A program made the translations under genes and the position numbers. 8,785 bases of DNA from Candidatus Nanohaloarchaea archaeon (GTDB taxonomy: Archaea; EX4484-52; GLR71): positions 1 through 8,785 of the forward strand of contig DAOVVY010000026.1 of NCBI GenBank assembly GCA_030636885.1. The letters are read 5' to 3'. The notes beneath the pieces were generated by a model. The model did not search any database, was not told the DNA's origin, and saw only the letters and a program-made list of their open reading frames with translations. Below, in pieces: positions 1 to 5,322 of the stretch. Numbering within the stretch: position 1 is the stretch's first letter; each line of letters begins with the position of its first letter.

Positions 1-483
1 AAGTACAAAATCATCACCGCAAGAGACATAAGTCGGGTACCTTTCAGCCTTTGAAGACAAATCAAAAATAGTATTAAAATCAAATATGAAAAGCCCACCA
101 TCAACCAGATGCCTGTGACTACAATCAAAAGTTTTTTTCCAATGATTTAAAGACGGAAGATGATTGATAGAATCAAACATACAGATTATGACATCAAATT
201 TCTGCCCGAGATCAAAATCAGACATATCACCTTGACTATAAACAGACTTCTTATCCTTCTTCTTTGAAATCGCAAGCATCTCAGGTGACAGTTCAAGACC
301 ATAAGTCTCAAACTTCTTTGAAAGCGCAATCAGGTTATTTCCAGTACCGCTACCAAGTTCAAGAATTGATTTAGACTCGGGTTTATACGCATTTATAGAA
401 TCCAAGATAAAAGGAACAAAAATATCCTGACTTCCGCCAGCAATAAAGTCATAATATTTAGAAAATAAAAGATAATCAGACAT
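1..483 (-). CDS. Class I SAM-dependent methyltransferase, 5' part (C-terminus beyond left edge)
   Basis: An open frame of 161 codons starts at the ATG at 483 and has no stop before the window edge, so the C-terminal part is missing. The protein begins MSDYLLFSKYYDFIAGG, a start common in small Rossmann-fold methyltransferases. Motif I (SAM-binding glycine loop) is LELGSGTGNN at residues 41-50. The acidic end of strand beta-2 is Glu65 in GLELSPEM, a GDMSDF motif with its Asp lies around residues 85-90, and FDVIICMFDSINHL (96-109) matches the strand-4 motif of the Methyltransf_11/25 type. Substrate cannot be told from sequence: such enzymes act on small molecules, lipids, RNA or protein. The start is supported by a Shine-Dalgarno GGGTGAT 5 nt upstream and a TATA box further up, so it is probably transcribed separately from the regulator gene behind it. 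Class assignment is firm; function is unknown. Confidence 0.9.
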   Translation of the reverse strand, partial: MSDYLLFSKYYDFIAGGSQDIFVPFILDSINAYKPESKSILELGSGTGNNLIALSKKFETYGLELSPEMLAISKKKDKKSVYSQGDMSDFDLGQKFDVIICMFDSINHLPSLNHWKKTFDCSHRHLVDGGLFIFDFNTIFDLSSKAERYPTYVSCGDDFVL

Positions 484-488
484 AAAAC

Positions 489-495
489 ATCACCC
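489..495 (-). promoter_or_regulatory. Shine-Dalgarno of the methyltransferase gene
   Basis: GGGTGAT on the minus strand, ending 5 nt before the ATG at 483. It matches the archaeal anti-SD complement (GGAGGTGATC family) and fixes this ATG as the start. Confidence 0.7.
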
Positions 496-520
496 AAACA
501 AATAATATTTTTGTCAATAT

Positions 521-530
521 AATATTTATA
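521..530 (-). promoter_or_regulatory. Candidate TATA box for the methyltransferase gene
   Basis: The minus strand reads TATAAATATT here, a good fit to the archaeal TATA element. Transcription starting about 25 nt downstream, near 500, would give a short leader that still contains the Shine-Dalgarno at 489-495. The spacing is consistent, but the whole gap is AT-rich, so a chance match is possible. Confidence 0.45.
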
Positions 531-538
531 GATAACAT

Positions 539-558
539 AAAAACAATTAATAAAAAAT
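539..558 (-). terminator. Oligo-T terminator downstream of the Lrp/AsnC-type regulator
   Basis: On the minus strand, about 50 nt past the regulator's stop, there are two runs of six T (553-558 and 539-544) with a T-rich spacer and no strong hairpin. Archaeal RNA polymerase terminates on such T tracts. A separate TATA-like element follows at once, which fits separate transcription of the regulator and the methyltransferase. Confidence 0.45.
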
Positions 559-608
559 AAACAAACAGAATCAAAATAAAAGATAAGAACTAGAAAACAG
601 ATATAAAT

Positions 609-1649
609 TTAAATAAATTCTGTATATTTATACTCCCTTAGCTCCGAAAGAGCCACAAAATCTTTAATCATATCACTAAACTTAGTCCTTACACCCATCA
701 ACACATCATTGAATTCAGATGGGTTCTTTGCTTGACAATAAAAAACATAATCATACTTATGACCTGTCCTAAATACCTCATCAACGTGAATATGATGAAT
801 TAGATGACCCACAAACGCTTTCTCATCAACTGAAGATACACTATTTAACGATACAAGAACTATATGGACACTATTTCCAATACTGGTCGGATCAAAAACC
901 AAACTGTAACCTTTTATCAGATTATCTGAAGACATCCTACGCACACGATTATGCACAGCATCAGCAGACAGCCCGACAGCTTCAGCAATTCGCACAGTAG
1001 GCATCCTCGCATTCCTTGAAAGAATCTTAAGGATATTCAGATCAACATCATCAACTTTTAAATGTTCCTGATTTTGAGAAACCCTCCCGAAAGGAAAATC
1101 AATCTTACCCGAATCCTTTTCAAAAAAAGATATAGGCACGTGATGCGCATCCAATTCATCAAAGACATTAAGGATCTCAAAATCCTGCAGATGACCCTCA
1201 CAAAAACTTTTTAGTTTCTTGAACTTAACCATGAACTCAGAATCAGATTTACATATTACATCGACATATACATCCCAGCGACCGCTGACCTTGTGCACCT
1301 TAAGTATTTCAGGATCCGCCCTTAAATATTTCTCAAATCCATCCTCAAAATCTTTGAACATGTCTGTCATCCGAAAAAGAACAGAATACCACTTATAACC
1401 GAGAGCAGAATAATTGATGACAGCAGAGAAACCCTGTATAGCCCCCGCCTTGATAAGTCTCTCAATCCGATACTTGACCCCATCACGGCTTAGCGAAACC
1501 TTCTTTGAGATAAGACTTATAGGCGCCCTTGAATTGATTGCAAGCTCATAGATTATCTTCTTGTCAATGTCCTCAAATTTGACCAATTCAGCATATTCTG
1601 TCGACCAATCCTGATTCTTCAATAGGTTATTGAATGAGTAATCACGCAT
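609..1649 (-). CDS. Tandem Lrp/AsnC-family transcriptional regulator (two HTH + two RAM-like units)
   Basis: This 346-aa protein is about twice the usual Lrp/AsnC length (around 150 aa). The first unit has a winged-HTH at about residues 25-80 (DIDKKIIYELAINSRAP, then SLISKKVSLSRDGVKYRIERL, then IQGFSAVINY) and a RAM-like alpha/beta region at about 85-165 with SGRWDVYVD. The second unit repeats the plan: an HTH at about 198-255 (DVDLNILKILSRNARMP, VRIAEAVGLSADAVHNRVRRM, IKGYSLVFDP) and a RAM-like region at about 258-342 with GHKYDYVFY. In the family, the HTH binds DNA and the RAM domain mediates oligomerisation and small-molecule (often amino acid) sensing. One chain may therefore act as a built-in dimer. 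The ATG at 1649 has no Shine-Dalgarno but lies about 26 nt from a TATA box, so the mRNA is probably leaderless. Siroheme decarboxylases AhbA/AhbB share this fold, but nothing around suggests heme synthesis. Target genes are unknown. Confidence 0.88.
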   Translation of the reverse strand: MRDYSFNNLLKNQDWSTEYAELVKFEDIDKKIIYELAINSRAPISLISKKVSLSRDGVKYRIERLIKAGAIQGFSAVINYSALGYKWYSVLFRMTDMFKDFEDGFEKYLRADPEILKVHKVSGRWDVYVDVICKSDSEFMVKFKKLKSFCEGHLQDFEILNVFDELDAHHVPISFFEKDSGKIDFPFGRVSQNQEHLKVDDVDLNILKILSRNARMPTVRIAEAVGLSADAVHNRVRRMSSDNLIKGYSLVFDPTSIGNSVHIVLVSLNSVSSVDEKAFVGHLIHHIHVDEVFRTGHKYDYVFYCQAKNPSEFNDVLMGVRTKFSDMIKDFVALSELREYKYTEFI

Positions 1650-1671
1650 ATACCGTATTCATCTATTAAAC

Positions 1672-1680
1672 TTTATAAAA
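1672..1680 (-). promoter_or_regulatory. TATA box of the Lrp/AsnC-type gene (leaderless promoter)
   Basis: The minus strand reads TTTTATAAA, close to the archaeal consensus. Its centre is about 26 nt from the A of the ATG at 1649, the normal TATA-to-start distance, so transcription should begin at or next to the start codon. No Shine-Dalgarno is seen between them, which agrees with a leaderless mRNA. Confidence 0.6.
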
Positions 1681-1713
1681 TACGCGAGTTTTAATGAAAA
1701 TTTAAAAGAAATG

Positions 1714-1727
1714 TTATTAAATAAAAG
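1714..1727 (+). promoter_or_regulatory. Weak candidate TATA element for the orphan gene
   Basis: TTATTAAATAAAAG on the plus strand lies about 55 nt before the ATG at 1776. A start near 1745 would leave a leader of about 30 nt that includes AAGGACGG, a weak Shine-Dalgarno-like stretch. A second TTTAAAAG at 1701-1708 is an equal alternative. The sequence is so AT-rich that neither is certain. Confidence 0.25.
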
Positions 1728-1775
1728 AAAATAAGTGATGTTACTAGGAAGTTAATAAATAAGGACGGAAATACT

Positions 1776-2297
1776 ATGTGCGGAAACGGATTAAAATATT
1801 TAAGCGCACCCATTGAAACTGGATGGGTTTTAGCAAAACCAGACACAACTACCTATGAAGGGATTTCAAGAAAAAAAGTCATAAAAAAATATACCAAAAT
1901 GTCAAATAAATCATTTGATAAGCAATTTAAAGCAAGTAGCAAACCAACAACATATGAAGAAGAGATACTTATCGATTCCAAAGATCCAACTGAACAAATA
2001 ACAATAAAAAGGACAAATATTCTACAATCAATAGAAAAATGGAACAAAGATATTATTAATGGAAGACTTATAAGTATAATATATACACATCCTGATGATT
2101 ATCCAATAGGTGAAGCAGTATATGTTGAAAATATGTGGGTATCCAAAAAAGATATTAACATAATAGATGATTTAAATAACTTCTACAAAAGATTTAACTG
2201 GAACACAGATATAGAATTAACAAACCCAAAACACCCATATGATATTGAAATATTAGATGAATGGGATACAATATTACCCTATCTTTTCATAGATTAA
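1776..2297 (+). CDS. Unrecognised 173-aa protein, AT-rich orphan gene
   Basis: I do not recognise this protein. It is the only plus-strand gene, divergent from the Lrp-type regulator and convergent with rps7. The ATG at 1776 is the only good start: the frame has a TAA 18 nt upstream, and AAGGACGG lies a few bases before the ATG. The protein starts MCGNGLKYLSAPIETGW, has a lysine-rich, probably flexible stretch at about 32-57, and a more structured C-terminal part (about 83-173) rich in Trp, Tyr, Asp and Ile, ending in DEWDTILPYLFID. There is no signal peptide, membrane helix or Cys/His metal cluster. By hand count GC is about 28-29% over 1801-2280, against about 40% in sampled operon lines, which suggests recent acquisition or weak selection. 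Its length, clean ends and amphipathic segments favour a real gene over a chance frame. Confidence 0.7.
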   Translation: MCGNGLKYLSAPIETGWVLAKPDTTTYEGISRKKVIKKYTKMSNKSFDKQFKASSKPTTYEEEILIDSKDPTEQITIKRTNILQSIEKWNKDIINGRLISIIYTHPDDYPIGEAVYVENMWVSKKDINIIDDLNNFYKRFNWNTDIELTNPKHPYDIEILDEWDTILPYLFID

Positions 2298-2314
2298 AAT
2301 TAGAAAATTAACAT

Positions 2315-2341
2315 AAAAAAATAAAAAAGATAAAAGCTCAA
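2315..2341 (-). terminator. Terminator of the RNA polymerase/ribosomal protein operon
   Basis: Just past the rps7 stop, the minus strand carries three T tracts of 4, 6 and 7 (2332-2335, 2323-2328, 2315-2321). They follow directly on the second arm of an 8-bp inverted repeat. T tracts alone can terminate archaeal transcription; here a hairpin precedes them as well. This marks the 3' end of the operon. Confidence 0.65.
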
Positions 2342-2365
2342 AGACTTATCTTGCGCCTTGAGCTT
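2334..2365. repeat. 8-bp inverted repeat overlapping the rps7 end (possible bidirectional terminator stem)
   Basis: AAGCTCAA at 2334-2341 pairs perfectly with TTGAGCTT at 2358-2365, across a 16-nt loop holding the rps7 stop codon (2346-2348). In the minus direction the stem is followed by the long T tracts. In the plus direction it is followed by CTTTTT (2366-2371), which could end transcripts of the orphan gene. The stem includes the last codons of rps7. Confidence 0.5.
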
Positions 2366-2948
2366 CTTTTTCTCGTCTTTGCCTTTCACTGACAGCCTTA
2401 CTTTTCATATCATTATTGAATGCGAAAAGTATTTCATCAGCAAGACACTGAGCAGCAGGTTTAGGACTCTTGACAGAGCTTGCATAAGTACCCTGAGTCA
2501 TATGCCGTAGAGCAAGATCAACCCTTCTCTGAGGTGATGTTACCACACCCTCTCTTGAAGTCATCCCACCACGCCTGAAAGTAGTAACTTCCTCAATAGG
2601 TGCAGAATTCTCGATTGCGCGAACTAGAACTTCAACAGGATTAGTGTTTGTCTTCTTTTCAACAATCTCAAATGCATCAACTACCATCTTTGAAGCCATG
2701 AAAGTCTTACCTACATTCTGACCGGATGTAAATTTATGTTTTCTACCTTTATGTCCTGCAACAAAAAGCCGGTTTATAAGTCTCTCAACAATGTTAAGCT
2801 TTGACTTATAGAACTGAGCTTTAGCGTGTCGTCCACCGGAACGTGGTACAAGGACAGGTTTAAGATTAACATAGTCAACAAGACCTAAATCATTGACCTT
2901 GACACCTTCGGTTTCCCATCGGTCAAAAAGTTTTATATCATCACTCAT
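2346..2948 (-). CDS. rps7: 30S ribosomal protein S7 (uS7), archaeal type
   Basis: This 200-aa protein is the archaeal/eukaryal form of S7, which binds the 3' major domain of 16S rRNA, starts head assembly and lines the E-site and mRNA exit. Recognisable blocks are YVNLKPVLVPRSGGRHAK (26-43), KLNIVERLINRLF (50-62), NPVEVLVRAIENSAPIEEV (103-121), TSPQRRVDLALRHM (137-150) and CLADEILFAFNNDMKS (168-183). A stretch at about 66-86 between the first helices is of the kind found in many archaeal S7 proteins. The N-terminal extension and basic C-terminus are also typical. The gene starts 10 nt after the rps12 stop, with GGTAAT right after that TAA acting as a weak Shine-Dalgarno. It is the last gene of the operon, and a terminator follows. 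Confidence 0.96.
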   Translation of the reverse strand: MSDDIKLFDRWETEGVKVNDLGLVDYVNLKPVLVPRSGGRHAKAQFYKSKLNIVERLINRLFVAGHKGRKHKFTSGQNVGKTFMASKMVVDAFEIVEKKTNTNPVEVLVRAIENSAPIEEVTTFRRGGMTSREGVVTSPQRRVDLALRHMTQGTYASSVKSPKPAAQCLADEILFAFNNDMKSKAVSERQRREKEAQGAR

Positions 2949-2958
2949 AATTATTACC

Positions 2959-3378
2959 TTATTGTCTCTTTGATTTACCTGAAAGAAGCGCTAGAAGTGA
3001 AAGACCATTAACTTTATTGACTCTCCATTTAACACATGGAATATCCCCATAGGGTCCACCTTGTGCACCACCAATACCTTCAACAGTAACTTCATCATGC
3101 TCTTTAATATGATTTATTGCGCCATTACCTGGCACGAAAGCCGTAATCTGCTTACCGTTCTTGATAAGTTGAATCCTTACGCATTTACGCATAGCAGAGT
3201 TTGGTTGTTTTGCTTCCATCTGTCTTTTTTCAAGAACAATAGCCTTAGCTTGTGGACTACCTTTAAGAGGATCTTTCTTGACTTTAAGCCCAAGCTTACG
3301 ACGCTTGTAGTTTATGTCTTGCCATCTCTGTTTCTTCTTCTTTGACTTCAAATTTCTTGCACTGTATAATCCTGGCAT
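2959..3378 (-). CDS. rps12: 30S ribosomal protein S12 (uS12), archaeal type
   Basis: At 139 aa this matches archaeal S12/eukaryal S23, the decoding-centre protein that contacts the A-site codon-anticodon helix. It starts MPGLYSARNL, with a basic N-terminal tail, then LGLKVKKDPLKGSPQAKAIV (29-48), the decoding loop KQPNSAMRKCVRIQLIKNGK (57-76), PGNGAINHIKEHDEV (83-97), EGIGGAQGG (100-108) and GDIPCVKW (111-118). Two positions differ from what I recall as the archaeal norm: Asn where PGDGAIN has Asp, and Cys where GDIPGV has Gly. The ATG at 3378 has AGGTG 5 nt upstream. It follows nusA after 35 nt and precedes rps7 by 10 nt, the usual str-type order. Confidence 0.97.
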   Translation of the reverse strand: MPGLYSARNLKSKKKKQRWQDINYKRRKLGLKVKKDPLKGSPQAKAIVLEKRQMEAKQPNSAMRKCVRIQLIKNGKQITAFVPGNGAINHIKEHDEVTVEGIGGAQGGPYGDIPCVKWRVNKVNGLSLLALLSGKSKRQ

Positions 3379-3383
3379 TCTAA

Positions 3384-3388
3384 CACCT
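3384..3388 (-). promoter_or_regulatory. Shine-Dalgarno of rps12
   Basis: AGGTG on the minus strand, 5 nt before the rps12 ATG. The same spacing is seen at the methyltransferase, rpoA2 and rpl30e. Confidence 0.65.
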
Positions 3389-3413
3389 TTTTATAATTAT
3401 TTATTAAATCTAT

Positions 3414-3839
3414 CTATCTTAACTCAACAATATCAATTTTAGTTATACTAAATTGTCTTTTAAGGAATTCGCCCATAATCTTTATATTATTTCCTTTTTG
3501 ACCGACAATAAAACGCTTATCTTTTGTAGATACATAAAGACGAATTTTTTTAAGTCCATCGTCATCATACACCTCATATCGTTTAACTTTTCGTTGAAAA
3601 ACATTCGAGATGAACCGATTCAAATCATTTGAATAAAGATATACTTTAAGATCCTTCCCAACTTGAGTACTTATACGTTTTATATTTACCCCATCTTTTC
3701 CAATTATATCATAAATATTCTTGGACCGTACAAGGAAATATAATGTGTCCCCATCATAGATACTATCTACGACACTACATTTTGAAAGTTTTTCAAACTG
3801 TACAATGTCCCGTATTGTCTGTGTATCAAGTGGTTTCAT
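3414..3839 (-). CDS. nusA: Archaeal NusA-like transcription factor (two KH domains)
   Basis: This 141-aa protein is the short archaeal NusA, which lacks the N-terminal polymerase-binding and S1 domains of bacterial NusA and consists of two KH RNA-binding domains. KH1 carries the GxxG loop GKDG at residues 47-50 within YDIIGKDGVNIKRI. KH2 carries GQKG at 113-116 within RFIVGQKGNNIKIM. The N-terminal FEKLSKCSVVDSI and the middle block SNDLNRFISNVF are also family-typical. It is thought to bind RNA during elongation or termination. Its place between rpl30e and rps12 is the standard archaeal position. It starts 36 nt after rpl30e with only a weak GGGAT upstream, and ends in TAG, unlike most of its neighbours, which end in TAA. 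Confidence 0.94.
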   Translation of the reverse strand: MKPLDTQTIRDIVQFEKLSKCSVVDSIYDGDTLYFLVRSKNIYDIIGKDGVNIKRISTQVGKDLKVYLYSNDLNRFISNVFQRKVKRYEVYDDDGLKKIRLYVSTKDKRFIVGQKGNNIKIMGEFLKRQFSITKIDIVELR

Positions 3840-3875
3840 ATAATCCCAACTAAACTATTAAACGCAATAATAACC

Positions 3876-4148
3876 TTATACTTTCTTTGAAGATATGCCT
3901 AAAACAGCAATATGAAATGGTTTTCTACAAATTTCACCAAGATCACTGCTATCCCCCTCAAAATTAATAACTGGAATTTCTGAAAGTTTTGCAGTATGTG
4001 ATACCTCATCAATCAATGATTTAGGACAATTCGATGATACAATAACATCACTTAAATTACCTTGACGTACCGCAGACATAACACTTTTTAAACCAATTAC
4101 AAGATTACCGGTTGTTTCTGCTTTTTTAATTTTTACAGTTATATCCAT
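3876..4148 (-). CDS. rpl30e: Ribosomal protein L30e (eL30) family
   Basis: A 90-aa member of the L7Ae/L30e/S12e RNA-binding fold. Typical features are the N-terminal helix KAETTGNLVIGLKSVMSAVR (9-28), VIVSSNCPKSL (35-45) at the RNA-contact loop, KLSEIPVINFEG (54-65), and LGEICRKPF (70-78) before the last strand. Homologues sit in the 50S subunit; the gene lies between rpoA2 and nusA in many archaea. I chose the ATG at 4148 because GGTGA lies exactly 5 nt upstream. A longer form of 94 aa could start at the ATG at 4160, which overlaps the last base of the rpoA2 stop, but it has no Shine-Dalgarno and adds only MVKF. The family is clear; ribosomal use rather than another RNA role is inferred from context. 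Confidence 0.92.
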   Translation of the reverse strand: MDITVKIKKAETTGNLVIGLKSVMSAVRQGNLSDVIVSSNCPKSLIDEVSHTAKLSEIPVINFEGDSSDLGEICRKPFHIAVLGISSKKV

Positions 4149-4153
4149 AAATT

Positions 4154-4158
4154 TCACC
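4154..4158 (-). promoter_or_regulatory. Shine-Dalgarno that decides the rpl30e start
   Basis: GGTGA on the minus strand, 5 nt before the ATG at 4148. It lies inside the first codons of the alternative longer frame (ATG at 4160), so it supports the shorter start. Confidence 0.65.
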
Positions 4159-4159
4159 A

Positions 4160-5302
4160 TTATTTTTTATTTTCTTTAGCAACTTTAACAGGTGCAGTTT
4201 TCATAGCAATATCAACAAGACCAGTACCAACTCGTGCAGTTTTACCAATCATGACATTCTCAACAATACCATTAAGTTCATCATACATACCATGTACAGC
4301 CGCATCAACAAGATGTTTTATTGTCTCCTCGAAATTTGCTCTTGCAAGAACAGATGACTTAGAACCACTAAGACCATACCGACCAATTGCCTGTATATCA
4401 CCAGACTGTGTCATAGTATCTGCAACTAAAAGAAGATGCCGTACATCAGTATCCACACCTTGAGCCCTAAGAGTTTCAGTGATTTCCGAAACGATAGTAG
4501 TTCTTGCAGCTTCGATACCGAAAGTCTCTGCAATCTCAAATATATTATTTGAAATCATACGAGAGATATTTATACCTTCAATCTTTGACACTTTACCTAG
4601 GTTAGATCCAAGAGTATAAAGTACAAAATCTTTGCCAGTCTTGTCCACAATACAATGAGTAACTCCTTTTATACCCTTAACATGAACATCCCTAAGTTTA
4701 AACCTTAAGGTCTGAAGATCCTTGACTGTGACCTTATCTTTATTCATCTCAAAGATAATCTTATTACCATCAATGCTACCATTAAGATTCTTTATCTTAC
4801 GTTTTACCGCAGATACAATCTTATCAGGTTCAATAGATAATTTTTCAACCAACTTCTTATCAAGCTCTACTTCAACAGTCATATTTCCTAAATCCAATGA
4901 ATCCGAAACTATGATATGTTTAAGATCTGTCTCTTTAATGCTTGAAGCAATCTTAACCGCTTTATCTTTAGTATTGAACTCTTTCAAAAGATATATTTTC
5001 ATTGCAGGCGTAACAGGTGCTTTTCGTGCATCAAAAATCTCAAGAATCCTAGGAAGACCTTGAGTTATATTTAGCCCGATACCTGCAGCCCTATGGTAAG
5101 ACCTAAGAGTTGTCTGTGTTGCTGGCTCAGAAATAGACTGAGCTGCAATGACACCGACAGCATCCCCACAATCATAATACATATCATTGTATTTATCTTT
5201 AAGAGATTTTTTCAATGCACTTTTTTCTTTAGTACTTAAATCTGATTTATCAACTTTCTCTTCATAAAGTCCCAAAACATCTTGAACAACTGATTCATCC
5301 AT
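4160..5302 (-). CDS. rpoA2: DNA-directed RNA polymerase subunit Rpo1C (A'')
   Basis: This 380-aa protein is the C-terminal part of the largest RNA polymerase subunit (split in archaea), carrying the trigger-loop region, jaw and the end of the clamp core. The block 51-76 holds VIAAQSISEP, then ATQTTLRSYHRAAGIG, with His70 in the place of the catalytic trigger-loop His. GLPRILEIFDARKAPVTPAM follows (82-101). The C-terminal signature region includes IFEIAETFGIEAAR (254-267), VDTDVRHLLLVADTMTQSG (283-301), RYGLSGSKSSVLARANFEET (308-327) and TGLVDI (360-365). I chose the ATG at 5302 because GGTGA lies 5 nt upstream. An extension to a TTG at 5326 overlaps the rpoA1 stop and is less likely. The trigger-loop surroundings are unusually divergent (two glycines replaced in SIGEPGTQ). 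The stop overlaps an ATG of rpl30e by one base. Confidence 0.96.
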   Translation of the reverse strand: MDESVVQDVLGLYEEKVDKSDLSTKEKSALKKSLKDKYNDMYYDCGDAVGVIAAQSISEPATQTTLRSYHRAAGIGLNITQGLPRILEIFDARKAPVTPAMKIYLLKEFNTKDKAVKIASSIKETDLKHIIVSDSLDLGNMTVEVELDKKLVEKLSIEPDKIVSAVKRKIKNLNGSIDGNKIIFEMNKDKVTVKDLQTLRFKLRDVHVKGIKGVTHCIVDKTGKDFVLYTLGSNLGKVSKIEGINISRMISNNIFEIAETFGIEAARTTIVSEITETLRAQGVDTDVRHLLLVADTMTQSGDIQAIGRYGLSGSKSSVLARANFEETIKHLVDAAVHGMYDELNGIVENVMIGKTARVGTGLVDIAMKTAPVKVAKENKK

Positions 5303-5307
5303 AATAA

Positions 5308-5312
5308 TCACC
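5308..5312 (-). promoter_or_regulatory. Shine-Dalgarno that decides the rpoA2 start
   Basis: GGTGA (within GTGGTGATT) on the minus strand, 5 nt before the ATG at 5302. It falls inside the longer TTG-initiated reading, arguing against that longer form. Confidence 0.7.
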
Positions 5313-5322
5313 ACAATTGACC

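Noticed and set aside
597..622. Near-palindrome around ATTTAAAT at the regulator's 3' end
   Set aside because: Only the outer 4 bp and the inner AT core match; pairing breaks in between, as expected by chance in AT-rich DNA.
1853..2047. Minus-strand 64-codon frame rich in hydrophobic residues inside the orphan gene
   Set aside because: It looks like a membrane peptide only because it is antisense to an A-rich gene; no promoter or Shine-Dalgarno supports it.
3389..3413. AT-rich nusA-rps12 gap as an internal promoter
   Set aside because: The TATA-like stretches are too close to the rps12 ATG to leave its Shine-Dalgarno within a transcript.
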